The notes: generated from the sequence alone by a model not told the origin. A DNA stretch of 64,000 nucleotides from Streptomyces sclerotialus (GCF_040907265.1 NZ_JBFOHP010000002.1:4650001-4714000); one strand, 5' to 3'; positions 47,109-56,825 are shown, counted from the stretch's first letter. A program made the numbers and translations.

Positions 47109-47660
47109 TCAGGCCGCGCACCGCTCCCGCTCCTGGTCGTCACGCTCCAGTACGCGCGCGTCGGCCTCGCGGTTCATCAGCTCCTGGCGCAGCCGGGCCA
47201 GCGCCCGGTGCAGCGTGCTCTTGACCGTCCCCGTGGACATGCCCAGCGCCGCCGCGGTCTCCTCCGTACTCATCTGCTCCCAGTGTCGCAGGACGACGAC
47301 GCTGCGCTGCTTGGGAGCCAGCACCGAGAGGATGTCCATCAGCAGGGCGCGGTCGGCGCGCTGCTCGGTGCCGTCGTCCACGCTCGCGTCCGGGAGCTGC
47401 TCGGTGGGCACCTCCTCCAGCTTGCGCGCCCGCCACCACTCGGTCCGCGTGTTGATCATGACGCGGCGCAGGTAGGCGTCGGCGAGGGACTTGTCGGCGA
47501 TGCCGTCCCAGCGCCCGTACGTCCGTACGAGGGCCGTCTGCAGGAGGTCCTGGGCGTCGACCGGGTCGGGCACCAGACGCCGGGCGCTCCGCAGCAGGGC
47601 GTCCTGCCGCGTACGCACGTACTCTTCGAAGTCCAGTACCTTGCCGCCGCTGGTCGCCAT
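47109..47660 (-). CDS. sigE: ECF sigma factor SigE
   Basis: 183 residues from the ATG at 47660 (GGAGG seven bases upstream). Sigma region 2 (FEEYVRTRQDALLRSARRLV, DAQDLLQTALVRTYGRWD) and region 4 (KQRSVVVLRHWEQMSTEETA, GTVKSTLHRALARLRQEL) are complete, and no fused extension is present. Directs transcription of envelope-homeostasis genes. The following cseA-cseB-cseC genes confirm identity. SigE has no classical anti-sigma factor; control is through CseB-activated transcription. Confidence 0.94.
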   Translation of the reverse strand: MATSGGKVLDFEEYVRTRQDALLRSARRLVPDPVDAQDLLQTALVRTYGRWDGIADKSLADAYLRRVMINTRTEWWRARKLEEVPTEQLPDASVDDGTEQRADRALLMDILSVLAPKQRSVVVLRHWEQMSTEETAAALGMSTGTVKSTLHRALARLRQELMNREADARVLERDDQERERCAA

Positions 47661-48037
47661 ACCGACGCCTCCGATCCTCTGCCTGCGTTCCCCACGTTGT
47701 CCGTGCCGGTGGTCGCGGACCGGGCGCCGTACGCATGTCGGCGCGGTCCTTTTCTCCAGCACGGGAGAGGACGCTACGGAGGGGGTGTTGCGGCGTGGTG
47801 CGCGGCTGCCCCACAGCGGATGCACGGAAATCCGTCGGTTGTGTAACAACGGTCCGGCGCTCCTCCTCGCGGGGGACGGGAAGGGCCGCGAAGTCATTCC
47901 ACGGGGGGAGGACGGGCCCTCCGGCAGGGGGGTTCCACCGAGCGCGGCATTCGGCGGTATCGGCATATGCCGACGCCCCTTTCCTGTGGTCGTATAGCAG
48001 AGACATTTCCGTTTTGCCCGGAAGGATGCACTTTGTC
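47661..48037. promoter_or_regulatory. Divergent region between sigE and the YncE-like gene
   Basis: 377 nt with no gene. It should contain the CseB-dependent sigE promoter on the left, which I cannot pinpoint. On the right are a perfect palindrome TCGGCATATGCCGA (47960-47973) and a -10-like TATAGC (47993-47998) for the rightward gene. Confidence 0.5.
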
Positions 48038-49141
48038 ATGCGCCGCCTCGCCGCCGCCCACAGCCCACCGACCGGTGCAGCGACCGAGAGGTCCGTGCAG
48101 CCGGCCCCCCGACGACGCCGCGTGAGGAGACGGTGGTGCGCGGTCCTCCTCGTGCTCGCGGCCCTGCCGACAGCCACCTGCGGAGTGAAGAACGCCGGGG
48201 GCGCTCAGGACGCGCAGGGTGCGGGTGAGGTACGGAGCGCGGCGGGCCCGCGGTACCCGGTACGCATCCTGGCGTTCGCCGCCAACACCGGCTCGAACTC
48301 GCTCTCCGCGTACGACGCCCGGCTGGAACGGCCGCTGGGCGCCGCGCCGGTGGGCGGCGGCCCGACAGGGGTGGGCGCGGCGCCGAACGGCAACACCGTT
48401 TACGTGGCCAACAGCAAGAGCGACACCGTGGCCTTCGTGAACACCGAGACCCGGCAGGTGTTCGCCGTCATCAGGGTCGGGGACCAGCCCTTCGCCGCCA
48501 TGCCCAACAGGAGTGGCAGCCGCGTGCTGACCGCGGACTTCGGTTCGAACACCGTCACCGTGATCAGCGTCCCGGGCCGCCAGGTGATCGGCAAGGTGCC
48601 CGTGGGGCGCTTGCCGCACAGCATCGCCACCATCCCCGGCGGCGAGGCGTACGTCACCAACAGCGGCTCCAACACCGTGTCGGTCATCAGCCCCGGCCTC
48701 GGCGTCACCGACGTCATCCGCGTCGGGGACTTCCCCAGCGGGATCAGTGCCACCCCCCGGGGTGACCGGGTCTTCGTCTCCAACACGGGTTCGGGGACCG
48801 TCTCGGTGATCAGCACGTCCTCCAACCAGGTGATCGACGTCCTGCCGGCCGGCCAGGCGCCGGTCGGCAACGCCGTCAGCCCGAGCGGCGGCACCCTGTA
48901 CGTCGCCGACTCCGGCGGGAACCAGCTGGTGATCGTCGATGTCTCCAGCGGCCGGATCCGGGCCCGGGTGCCCGTCGGCGTGAACCCGCAGGGCGTGGCC
49001 ATCACCCCGGACGGACGCCGGGTGTGGGTCACCAACGAGGCCTCCGACACGGTGACCGTCGTCAACCCGGCAGCCCCGGGCAGTCCGACCACGCTGCCCG
49101 CCGGGCACCAGCCGGAAGGCATCGCCATCACGCCCCGCTGA
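48038..49141 (+). CDS. YncE-like extracellular beta-propeller protein
   Basis: 367 residues. A basic N-terminus, then a hydrophobic stretch (VLLVLAALPTATCG) that may be a weak lipobox or plain signal peptide. The body consists of about seven repeats of about 42 residues with the YVTN/NHL-type pattern (VYVANSKSDTVAFVNTETRQ, AYVTNSGSNTVSVISPG, VFVSNTGSGTVSVISTSS), forming a beta-propeller. Such proteins are surface binding or scaffold proteins. The ATG at 48038 has GGAAGG about 12 bases upstream; a second in-frame ATG at 48026 is too close to it. Divergent from sigE, so a SigE/CseB link is possible. Confidence 0.85.
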   Translation: MRRLAAAHSPPTGAATERSVQPAPRRRRVRRRWCAVLLVLAALPTATCGVKNAGGAQDAQGAGEVRSAAGPRYPVRILAFAANTGSNSLSAYDARLERPLGAAPVGGGPTGVGAAPNGNTVYVANSKSDTVAFVNTETRQVFAVIRVGDQPFAAMPNRSGSRVLTADFGSNTVTVISVPGRQVIGKVPVGRLPHSIATIPGGEAYVTNSGSNTVSVISPGLGVTDVIRVGDFPSGISATPRGDRVFVSNTGSGTVSVISTSSNQVIDVLPAGQAPVGNAVSPSGGTLYVADSGGNQLVIVDVSSGRIRARVPVGVNPQGVAITPDGRRVWVTNEASDTVTVVNPAAPGSPTTLPAGHQPEGIAITPR

Positions 49142-49147
49142 CCGTCG

Positions 49148-49177
49148 CCCCGGCCGGGCCCCGTGGCCCGGCCGGGG
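49148..49177. terminator. Bidirectional hairpin between the YncE-like gene and mutY
   Basis: 13-bp perfect stem CCCCGGCCGGGCC (49148-49160) with 49165-49177 and loop CCGT, between convergent genes. Confidence 0.8.
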
Positions 49178-49193
49178 GCCGGGCCGGCCCGTA

Positions 49194-50243
49194 TCAGGTC
49201 AGCGGGAGCCGGTACAGGCCGTCCGGAAGCGGCTCCACCAGGCCGTCGGCGACCAGCCCGTCCAGCGCGCGGCCCCGCTGGACCGGCTCGTGCCACACCG
49301 CGTCCAGCTTCGCCTGCGGCACCGGCGCGACGGCCTCGCGCAGCACGGCCAGCAGCTTGCCGCGCACCTGGCGGTCGGTCCCCGCGTACGTCTGGACGCG
49401 CCGCGGCGGGCCCTCGTGCTCGGGCGAACCGGCCAGCCGCCAGGCGCACTGCGCGGCGACCGGGCAGCGTACGCACTCCGGGCTGCGCGCCGTGCACACC
49501 AGCGCACCCAGCTCCATCGTGGCCGCCGCCCACTTCGCCGCCGTCGCCTCGTCCTCGGGCAGCAGCGCGCGGGCGAGCTTGCGCTCGGCGGCCGTGGTGG
49601 CGTTCGGCGGGTACTGGCGGCCGGTGACCGCACGGGCGAAGACGCGGCGGACGTTGGTGTCCAGGACCGCGTGCCGCTGCCCGTAGGCGAAGGAGGCCAC
49701 CGCGGCGGCGGTGTACTCGCCGACGCCGGGCAGCGCCAGCAGCTGGGCGTGCTCGCGCGGTACGTCGCCGCCGTGCCGCTCCTTTATCGCGGAGGCGGCG
49801 GCGTGCAGCCGCAGCGCGCGCCGTGGATAGCCGAGCCGGCCCCAGGCGCGTACGGCCTCACCGGACGGTTCGGCGGCCAGGTCGGCGGGGCGCGGCCAGC
49901 GGGCCAGCCACTGTTCGTACACCGGCAGGACCCGGTTGACGGGCGTCTGCTGCAGCATGAACTCGCTGACCATCACGCCCCAGGCACCTGCCTCGGGGCG
50001 GCGCCACGGCAGATCGCGGGCGTGCTCGTCGAACCAGTCGTTGACCGGCTCGTGCAGCCGCCGGCCGGCGCTGCCGACGGCGTCGGCGGCATCCGTTGCG
50101 GTGCCGGTGGCGGATGCGGCGGCAGGGGCGGAGGCGGCGGCGGACTCGGCGGGGCGCGGCGCGGGGGTCCCGGCGGTGCGTCCGATGCCGGGCTCCACGG
50201 CGGCGTCGCCGGCGGGCTGGGCGGGGGCAGGAGTGGAAGTCAT
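49194..50243 (-). CDS. mutY: A/G-specific adenine DNA glycosylase
   Basis: Removes adenine mispaired with 8-oxoguanine. 349 residues: an Ala-rich disordered N-terminus of about 62, then the HhH-GPD domain with catalytic Glu94 in SEFMLQQT, the hairpin LPGVGEYTA (171-179), catalytic Asp195 in VLDTNVRR, and a [4Fe-4S] cluster C-x6-C-x2-C-x5-C near 248-264. The C-terminal NUDIX-like 8-oxoG-recognition domain is short, as in many actinobacterial MutY proteins. Confidence 0.95.
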   Translation of the reverse strand: MTSTPAPAQPAGDAAVEPGIGRTAGTPAPRPAESAAASAPAAASATGTATDAADAVGSAGRRLHEPVNDWFDEHARDLPWRRPEAGAWGVMVSEFMLQQTPVNRVLPVYEQWLARWPRPADLAAEPSGEAVRAWGRLGYPRRALRLHAAASAIKERHGGDVPREHAQLLALPGVGEYTAAAVASFAYGQRHAVLDTNVRRVFARAVTGRQYPPNATTAAERKLARALLPEDEATAAKWAAATMELGALVCTARSPECVRCPVAAQCAWRLAGSPEHEGPPRRVQTYAGTDRQVRGKLLAVLREAVAPVPQAKLDAVWHEPVQRGRALDGLVADGLVEPLPDGLYRLPLT

Positions 50244-50486
50244 GGCACCGTCGATCCTGACACGGCGTCCCAGAAGGGTGAAACGTCCCCGGTGCGTGCC
50301 GCCCGTTGTGCACCTGCACGTGGTAATCGCACTGCTGCAACGGGGCGTGCGCGACGGCGGCCGGACGTGGCGGCCGGACGTGGCGGCCGGGGCCGTGCGG
50401 GCTGCGGGGCGCGCCGGCCCCGGTCAGGGCCGGCCGGGCCGCGGGGCGCCGCTTCCGCCGCCCGGCCGGCGAGCGAGGATGCTCCC

Positions 50487-50969
50487 ATGACCCACAGCAC
50501 GCCCCCGGACCGTCCCTGCCCGCCCGAGATCCTGCGGGCCCTGGCCGACCACACGACCATGACGCTCGCCTACACCGACGACGAAGGCCCCCAGGCCTGC
50601 GCCGTCCTGTACGCCGCGACCGACGGTCCGGCCCCCGTCCTCCTCTTCGTCACGTCCGGGTCCACCCGCCACGGCCGGGCCCTGACCGCCGCGCACCCGG
50701 CGGCCCCGGTCGCCTTCACCGCCCAGCGCGACGACCAGGAGTGGACGGGCCTGACGGGGATCCAGGGGCGCGGCAGGTGCCGCCGCCTGGACGGTGCGGA
50801 GCGCCGGCGGGCCTGGCGTACGTACGCCGACCGTTTCCCGTACGTGGCGCTCAGCCCCAAGCTGCGCAGCGCCATGGACCACACCGCCTTCTGGGAGCTC
50901 CGGCCCACGTGGCTCCGGCTGATCGACAACGCCCGGGGCTTCGGCCACAAGGAGGAATGGACCGCCTGA
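50487..50969 (+). CDS. Pyridoxamine 5'-phosphate oxidase-like flavin/F420-binding protein
   Basis: 160 residues with a split-barrel fold: MTLAYTDDEGPQACAVLYAA and VLLFVTSGSTRHGRALTAAH at the N-terminal half, GIQGRGRCRRL in the middle. Members bind FMN, F420 or haem and many are uncharacterised. The fold is supported, the reaction is not. GCGAGG precedes the ATG. Confidence 0.75.
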   Translation: MTHSTPPDRPCPPEILRALADHTTMTLAYTDDEGPQACAVLYAATDGPAPVLLFVTSGSTRHGRALTAAHPAAPVAFTAQRDDQEWTGLTGIQGRGRCRRLDGAERRRAWRTYADRFPYVALSPKLRSAMDHTAFWELRPTWLRLIDNARGFGHKEEWTA

Positions 50970-51125
50970 AGTCCCCCCGAGAGGTACCCCGTTGACGCCA
51001 GGGGCCCCTCGTCCGGGCTATTTCTCGTTCCTGACCAGGAAGAACCAGGCAGATGATGGGAAAAGTCGGGGCCCCGTCGGCGGGTACTGGCTGGCATCCG
51101 GGCTGATCTCTCGTACAGTTTCCGC

Positions 51126-51956
51126 GTGGGATCTCTGCGCAATCCGATCGGGCCGCTTCCCTCCTCCATCTACTGGCGCCGGAGGGCGGTCGCGCTCGCG
51201 ATCCTCGCGCTCCTCGTGCTGCTCGTGGTGTGGACCGTCAGCATGGGCGGGACCAGCGGTGACGGCAGCTCGCACGACAAGGGTTCGGCCGGCGGTCCCG
51301 CGACGTCCATCACCCCGGGCCCCAACGCCACCGACTCCGGGATCAGCCAGAAGCCGGGCGGCCGCGACGAAGCGGGCGACGGCGGCGGGTCCGGCGGCGC
51401 CGACGCGGGCTCCGGCGGTGCGGGCAGCGGCGGCGCGACCGGACCGGGCTCCGGCACCGGCGGCGGCACGCCCATCGGCGAGGGCGGCGGCACGGGATCC
51501 GGCGCGGGCGCCGGCAGCGGCGGCGGCGTCCTCGTACCGAGCGGCTCCTCGCTCGCCGACTGCCAGGGTTCCAGCACCGAGTTGACGCTGCGCAGCGTCA
51601 AGAACACCTACGGCCCCGACGACCGCCCGCGGTTCGAACTGACCGTCAAGAACACCTCGGAACAGGACTGCAAGGTCGACCTCGGCCGCAGGTCCGCGGT
51701 CCTGACGATCAGCCACACCGACAGCGACGACCACGTCTACGCCTCGGACGACTGCCCGCCGGACACCGGCGCCGCGCTCGTGAAGGTCCCCGCCGGGTCG
51801 GCCGTCACCCGGACCGTCGAGTGGGACCGCAAGCCCACGGCCCCGCAGTGCGCCACCCCCGCCGCCAAGTCCGCCAAGGCCGGCACCTACCTCGCCGAAC
51901 TCACCGTCTCCGGCCTCAAGCCGGACAGCAAGTCCTTCGTCCTCGCGAAGGACTGA
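51126..51956 (+). CDS. Membrane-anchored protein with Gly-rich linker and extracellular domain
   Basis: 276 residues. A single hydrophobic helix (about 19-39) leads to an extracellular Gly/Ser/Ala linker of about 90 residues and a compact C-terminal beta domain (about 140-276) with three Cys in SLADCQGSS, EQDCKVDLG and DDCPPDT plus one in APQCATP. The pattern ELTLRSVKNTY followed by RFELTVKNTS looks like an Ig-like fold. The GTG lies six bases after TACAGT, consistent with a leaderless transcript. Function unknown. Confidence 0.75.
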   Translation: MGSLRNPIGPLPSSIYWRRRAVALAILALLVLLVVWTVSMGGTSGDGSSHDKGSAGGPATSITPGPNATDSGISQKPGGRDEAGDGGGSGGADAGSGGAGSGGATGPGSGTGGGTPIGEGGGTGSGAGAGSGGGVLVPSGSSLADCQGSSTELTLRSVKNTYGPDDRPRFELTVKNTSEQDCKVDLGRRSAVLTISHTDSDDHVYASDDCPPDTGAALVKVPAGSAVTRTVEWDRKPTAPQCATPAAKSAKAGTYLAELTVSGLKPDSKSFVLAKD

Positions 51957-52052
51957 CGCCCTGCCGTGCGGCTCCGCGGGCCGCACCGGCGCGTACGGCC
52001 CGGACGTACCGCCGGGTGCGCACGGCTCAGCCGTACAGCCGGCGCGTACGGC

Positions 52053-53177
52053 TCAGACGTAGCGCTCCAGGATGGAGGACTCCGCGAGGCGGCTGAGGCC
52101 CTCGCGGACGGAGCGGGCGCGGGCCTCGCCGACGCCGTCCACCGTCTGGAGGTCGTCGACGCTGGCGGCCAGCAGCTTCTGGAGGCCGCCGAAGTGGTCG
52201 ACGAGGCGGTCGATGACGGCGCCGGGCAGCCGCGGGACCTTCGCGAGGAGGCGGAAGCCGCGCGGGGAGACCGCGGAGTCCAGGGTCTCGGGCGAACCGC
52301 TGTACCCGAGGGCACGCGCCACGATGGGGAGTTCGAGCAGCTCGGTGTGGGAGAGCGCGTCCAGCTCGGCGAGCGCCTCGAAGACCGTACGGGACCGCTT
52401 GGCCGTCGGCTCGGGGACGTAGTCGCGGACGACCAGCTCGCGCTCCGGCTCGACGCCCGCGATCAGCTCGTCCAGCTGGAGGGAGAGCAGCCGCCCGTCC
52501 GTACCCAGCTCGACGACGTACTCGGCGATCTCGGTGGCGATCCGGCGGACCATCTCCAGGCGCTGGGCCACGGCGGTCACGTCCCGGACCGTCACCAGGT
52601 CCTCGATCTCCAGCGCGGAGAGCGTGCCGGCGACCTCGTCGAGGCGGAGCTTGTACCGCTCCAGGGTCGCGAGCGCCTGGTTGGCGCGGGAGAGGATCGC
52701 GGCGGACTCCTCCAGCACCCGGCGCTCGCCGTCCACGTAGAGCGCGATCAGCCGCATGGACTGGCTGACCGAGACGACCGGGAAACCGGCCTGGATGGAC
52801 ACCCGCTGCGCCGTACGGTGCCGGGTGCCGGTCTCCTCGGTGGCGATGGAGGCGTCGGGGACGAGCTGGACACCGGCCCGCAGGATCTTGGTGATGTCCT
52901 TGTCGAGCACCAGCGCGCCGTCGAGCTTGCACAGCTCACGCAGGCGGGTCGCGCTGAACTCCACGTCGAGGACGAAGCCGCCGGTGCACATCGACTCGAC
53001 GGTCTTGTCGAAGCCGAGGACGATGAGGCCGCCGGTGTTGCCGCGGAGGATGCGCTCCAGTCCGTCGCGCAGTGCCGTGCCCGGTGCGACCGCGCTCAGC
53101 GAGGCGCGCATCAGACTGTCACCGCCGGAGCTACCGCCGGACCTTCCGGGGGACGACGCCCGGTCGTTGGCTGCCAC
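52053..53177 (-). CDS. disA: DNA-integrity scanning diadenylate cyclase DisA
   Basis: Makes c-di-AMP from two ATP and scans DNA for branched structures. 374 residues from the GTG at 53177 (GGAGG about nine bases upstream), the standard length. The DAC domain has DGA (86-88) and the RHR triad in GTRHRTA (117-123). A helical spine and a C-terminal RuvA-like HhH domain ([20 protein letters not shown]) follow. Lies downstream of radA on the same strand, as in Bacillus, where RadA modulates DisA. Confidence 0.96.
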   Translation of the reverse strand: MAANDRASSPGRSGGSSGGDSLMRASLSAVAPGTALRDGLERILRGNTGGLIVLGFDKTVESMCTGGFVLDVEFSATRLRELCKLDGALVLDKDITKILRAGVQLVPDASIATEETGTRHRTAQRVSIQAGFPVVSVSQSMRLIALYVDGERRVLEESAAILSRANQALATLERYKLRLDEVAGTLSALEIEDLVTVRDVTAVAQRLEMVRRIATEIAEYVVELGTDGRLLSLQLDELIAGVEPERELVVRDYVPEPTAKRSRTVFEALAELDALSHTELLELPIVARALGYSGSPETLDSAVSPRGFRLLAKVPRLPGAVIDRLVDHFGGLQKLLAASVDDLQTVDGVGEARARSVREGLSRLAESSILERYV

Positions 53178-53401
53178 TGCACTCCTCCGTCGCAAGGTCT
53201 GTCGGTGCCGCAGCCCGCCCGGAGTTGCCTTGGCCGCGTACGTACGTCGCGGACGCGATCTGCGGCAGGACTGCGTTGACGGGCGAGACCAGGGCAAAGT
53301 CTACCGGCGACGCGCCGTTTACCTAGGGGAGTCCCGCCCGGGCGGCGCGGGGCGGCACCCGCCCGGCGCACCGGAGGCGGCCTCCGCGGCTCGCCGACCG
53401 C

Positions 53402-54844
53402 TCAGTGACCGCTCAGCGGGGACGCTCCGGCCTCCTCCGGCAGGGCCTCCTTCGGCGGGGACTCACGGCGCGGCCGGCGGGGCAGCACCCGCAGCGCCTC
53501 GCCGACGTCCGCGACCTCCCGGACCCGCATGCCCGCCGGGATCTTGCCAGGGTCGGCCGGCACCAGGGCGTGGGTGAAGCCCAGGCGCGCCGCCTCGGCG
53601 AGCCGGCGCTGCACGCCCGTGACCCGGCGCACCTCGCCCGCGAGGCCGACCTCGCCGATCGCGACGAGATTCTTCGGCAGGGGCGTGTCGGACGCCGCGC
53701 TCGCCAGCGCGAGCGCCACGGCCAGGTCGGCGGCCGGCTCGGAGAGCTTCACGCCGCCGACCGTCGCGCTGTAGATGTCCCGCTTGCCGAGCGCGGAGAT
53801 CCGGCCGCGCTGCTCCAGGACGGCCAGCATCATGGAGACCCGGGAGGTCTCCAGGCCGGAGGTCGTCCGCCGCGGGGACGGGATCTGCGAGTCGACCGTG
53901 AGCGCCTGGACCTCGGCGACCAGCGGGCGGCGGCCCTCCAGGGTGACGGTCAGGCAGGTGCCCGGCACCGGCTCGTCGCGGCGGGTCAGGAAGAGGCCCG
54001 AGGGGTCGGCCAGGCCGGTGATCCCCTCGTCGTGCAGCTCGAAGCAGCCGACCTCGTCGGTCGCGCCGTACCGGTTCTTGACGCCCCGTACGAGGCGGAG
54101 GCGGGCGTGCCGGTCGCCCTCGAAGCTGAGCACCACGTCGACGAGGTGCTCCAGCAGCCGGGGACCCGCGATGTTGCCGTCCTTGGTGACGTGGCCGACC
54201 AGGAGCGTGGACATGCCGCGCTCCTTCGACGCGCGGATGAGCGCCCCGGCGACCTCGCGGACCTGGGCCATGCCGCCGGGCGCGCCGTCGATCTCGGGCG
54301 AGGCGACGGTCTGGACGGAGTCCAGGATCAGCAGCGACGGCTTCACGGAGTCCAGATGGCCGAGGACGGCGGAGAGGTCGGTCTCGGCGGCGAGGTAGAG
54401 GTGGTCGTCGAGGGCGCCGATGCGGTCGGCGCGCAGCCGCACCTGGCTCGCGGACTCCTCGCCCGTGACGTACAGCGTGCGGTGGTCGTCGCTCGCGGCC
54501 TTGGCGGCGACGTCCAGCAGCAGGGTGGACTTGCCGACGCCGGGCTCGCCGGCGAGCAGCACCACGGCGCCGGGGACGAGGCCGCCGCCCAGCACACGGT
54601 CCAGCTCGGCCACGCCGGTCGAGCGCGCGGTGGCCTGCCGGCCGTCGACCTGGCCGATCGGCAGCGCGGCCGTCGTGACCCGGCCCGGCGCCGTCGTCCG
54701 GACGGCCGGGCTGCCGCCGGCCTCCTCGACCGTGCCCCACGCCTGGCACTCGGGGCAGCGGCCGAGCCACTTCGCTGTGGTCCAGCCGCACTCGGTGCAG
54801 CGGTACGACGGGCGGTCCTTGGCCGGGGATTTGCGGGTTGCCAT
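53402..54844 (-). CDS. radA: DNA repair protein RadA (Sms)
   Basis: 480 residues. A C4 zinc finger (Cys16, 19, 30, 33) precedes a RecA-like ATPase with Walker A GEPGVGKST (99-107), the KNRFG-type motif as KNRYG, and a C-terminal Lon-protease-like domain (KLSEPAADLAVALALASAAS). Acts in branch migration during recombination. The ATG at 54844 lies seven bases after TACGGT, so it may be leaderless; longer in-frame sequence upstream looks non-coding. Co-directional with disA, 224 bp apart. Confidence 0.95.
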   Translation of the reverse strand: MATRKSPAKDRPSYRCTECGWTTAKWLGRCPECQAWGTVEEAGGSPAVRTTAPGRVTTAALPIGQVDGRQATARSTGVAELDRVLGGGLVPGAVVLLAGEPGVGKSTLLLDVAAKAASDDHRTLYVTGEESASQVRLRADRIGALDDHLYLAAETDLSAVLGHLDSVKPSLLILDSVQTVASPEIDGAPGGMAQVREVAGALIRASKERGMSTLLVGHVTKDGNIAGPRLLEHLVDVVLSFEGDRHARLRLVRGVKNRYGATDEVGCFELHDEGITGLADPSGLFLTRRDEPVPGTCLTVTLEGRRPLVAEVQALTVDSQIPSPRRTTSGLETSRVSMMLAVLEQRGRISALGKRDIYSATVGGVKLSEPAADLAVALALASAASDTPLPKNLVAIGEVGLAGEVRRVTGVQRRLAEAARLGFTHALVPADPGKIPAGMRVREVADVGEALRVLPRRPRRESPPKEALPEEAGASPLSGH

Positions 54845-55073
54845 GGAAGCCACCGTAGCCGTGGGGACTGACAACGCGGCCGGGCAGCGGTCCGAGCGGC
54901 CGGCCGGGCGGTGGGACGGACGTCGCGTTCCGGGCGACAGGGGCGGCTGAGGCGTGTGTGGGGGAGGGGACGGATCGGACGTCTGTACCCCTTTGCGGGA
55001 GTACGTCACCCGAAAGAATGAAAAGCCGCCAAGCGGCTCTGACCGGACACCGTCACCTGTCTACCGTCGCCGG

Positions 55074-56825
55074 GTGATGAGCAGCAGGCCCGGACACCCC
55101 ACGCACACCACCGTCGAACCGCCCCCCGCCGCCCGGGCGGAGCGGCACCGGGGGCAGGGCCGGGCCGGCCGTGCCGCCCGGTCCGACCGCCGCGACCGCC
55201 ACGACCTCTCCGTCGAGCGCTACGAGCCGTACGTGGACGGCCTGTTCACGTACTGCCTCTCCGTCCTGTGCGAACACGGCGCGGCGACCGAGGTGCTCGG
55301 CGAGGTGCTCGCGCTCGCCGAGCGGCAGCACGCGCGACGCCCGTCCGACCAGGCGCTGTACCGCCCCTGGCTGTACGCGCTGGCCCGCTGGGCCTGTCTG
55401 CGCCGGCTCGCCGACCCGGACGCGCGCCCCGAGCCGGTGGCCGGGGACGGGACCGACCAGCGGCGCGAACTGGCCGCTCTGGCCTGGCCCGAGGCGGCGG
55501 GTACCACGCCCGAGCAGCGCGAGGCCCTGGAGCTGTCCGTGCGGCACGGACTGGGCCACCGTGAGCTGGCCGCCGTGCTGGGGGTGGAGCCGGTCGCGGC
55601 CCGCGCCCTGCTCTCCACCGCCGCCTGTGAGGTGGAGCGCACCCGCGCGGCGCTCGCCGTGGCCGAGTTCGGCCGCTGCGCCGACGTGGCCCGGCTGGCC
55701 GGGGACGCCCGGACGCTGCTGGGCACGGCGCTGCGCCGGGAGCTCGTACGCCACGTCGACGTGTGCGAGGAGTGCCGCCGTACGGCCGAGCGCGCGACGG
55801 CGGGCGGTCCCTGGCCCGGCACCGAGCCGGTGGCGCAGGGGCCGCTCCCGATGGTCACGGCGCCCCGGGCGGCGGCCCGCGTGGCGATGCGCGCCGCCCT
55901 GCGGTCGCGGACCGGGCGGGCGGTGGAGCCGCTGGAGAAGGGGGCGCAGGGGCGCACGAAACGGGCGGTCGGCGTAAACGGTTCTGCACCCCGTTACGAC
56001 CGCAGCGGGTTCCCCCTCGGGCCCAAGGACCGGGCGGCCCGCAACGCCCGGCTGCGCAGCCGCGCGCTCACCACGACCGTGGTGGCCACCGTGCTGGCGG
56101 CGCCCGTGCTCGCGCTCTGGGCGGCGTACCGCGGCGCCCCGCTGACCGGGGAGACCGACGGCTCCGCCGTCACCGCGGGCGACGCCGAGAGCGACCGGCT
56201 GGGCGCCCGCCCGTACGAGAAGGCGGGCAGCGCGCAGACCACGCCCGACCCCCGGTACGGCCTCAGCACGCACTCGCCGGACGTCTCGGTGAAGGTCATC
56301 GGCGCGCACGGCGAGCGGCTGCGGGAAGCCGCGCCGAGTCCCTCGCGGTCCCGCACGGGGCCGGGACGGCTGACCGTCGCGGCGCAGCCGAGCGGCGACC
56401 TCACCCTCATCACGCTGTCCGCCTCCGGCGGGACGGCGGTGCGGTGGGCGGCGCACTCCGGGGCGCCGTGGCTGCAGTTCAGTACGACGGCCGGGGTGCT
56501 GGAGCCGGGGGAGACCACGACCGTCAAGGTGTACGTCGACCACGACCGGGAGCCGTCCGGCTACTGGCGCGCCCGGATCGCCGTGGACCCGGCCGGCGCG
56601 GTGGTCACGATCGAGGGGCGGGGCGCGACGCGGCCGGACCCCGGAGGACCGCGGCCGACGCCCACGGATCCGCCGCCGTCCTCGACGCCCGCTCCGACGC
56701 CTTCCGACCCGTCGCCGAGCGACCCGCCGCCGTCCCCGACGCCCACGCCTTCGGATCCGCCGCCGAGCGAGCCGCCGCCCAGCTCGACGCCGTCACCGTC
56801 GGACTCGGGCAGCCCGGCGGGCTGA
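55074..56825 (+). CDS. Sigma-like / zinc-anti-sigma-like / TM / BACON-domain membrane protein
   Basis: 583 residues. Basic N-terminus; sigma region-2-like helices (about 45-112); region-4-like HTH (145-192, TPEQREALELSVRHGLGHRE then GVEPVAARALL); a zinc-anti-sigma-like motif H227-x3-C231-x2-C234; one transmembrane helix (331-351); an extracellular BACON-type beta domain (about 433-515, APWLQFSTTAGVLEPGETTT); and a Pro/Ser-rich wall-spanning tail. The BACON label is by pattern. The start is GTG at 55074, six bases after TACCGT and followed by ATG; apparently leaderless. Transcriptional activity is unproven and the sigma part looks degenerate. Confidence 0.75.
   Translation: MMSSRPGHPTHTTVEPPPAARAERHRGQGRAGRAARSDRRDRHDLSVERYEPYVDGLFTYCLSVLCEHGAATEVLGEVLALAERQHARRPSDQALYRPWLYALARWACLRRLADPDARPEPVAGDGTDQRRELAALAWPEAAGTTPEQREALELSVRHGLGHRELAAVLGVEPVAARALLSTAACEVERTRAALAVAEFGRCADVARLAGDARTLLGTALRRELVRHVDVCEECRRTAERATAGGPWPGTEPVAQGPLPMVTAPRAAARVAMRAALRSRTGRAVEPLEKGAQGRTKRAVGVNGSAPRYDRSGFPLGPKDRAARNARLRSRALTTTVVATVLAAPVLALWAAYRGAPLTGETDGSAVTAGDAESDRLGARPYEKAGSAQTTPDPRYGLSTHSPDVSVKVIGAHGERLREAAPSPSRSRTGPGRLTVAAQPSGDLTLITLSASGGTAVRWAAHSGAPWLQFSTTAGVLEPGETTTVKVYVDHDREPSGYWRARIAVDPAGAVVTIEGRGATRPDPGGPRPTPTDPPPSSTPAPTPSDPSPSDPPPSPTPTPSDPPPSEPPPSSTPSPSDSGSPAG

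Noticed and set aside
44305..47660. Treating the sigE-cseABC cluster as a novel signalling system
   Set aside because: Gene order and protein motifs match the well-studied Streptomyces envelope-stress operon.
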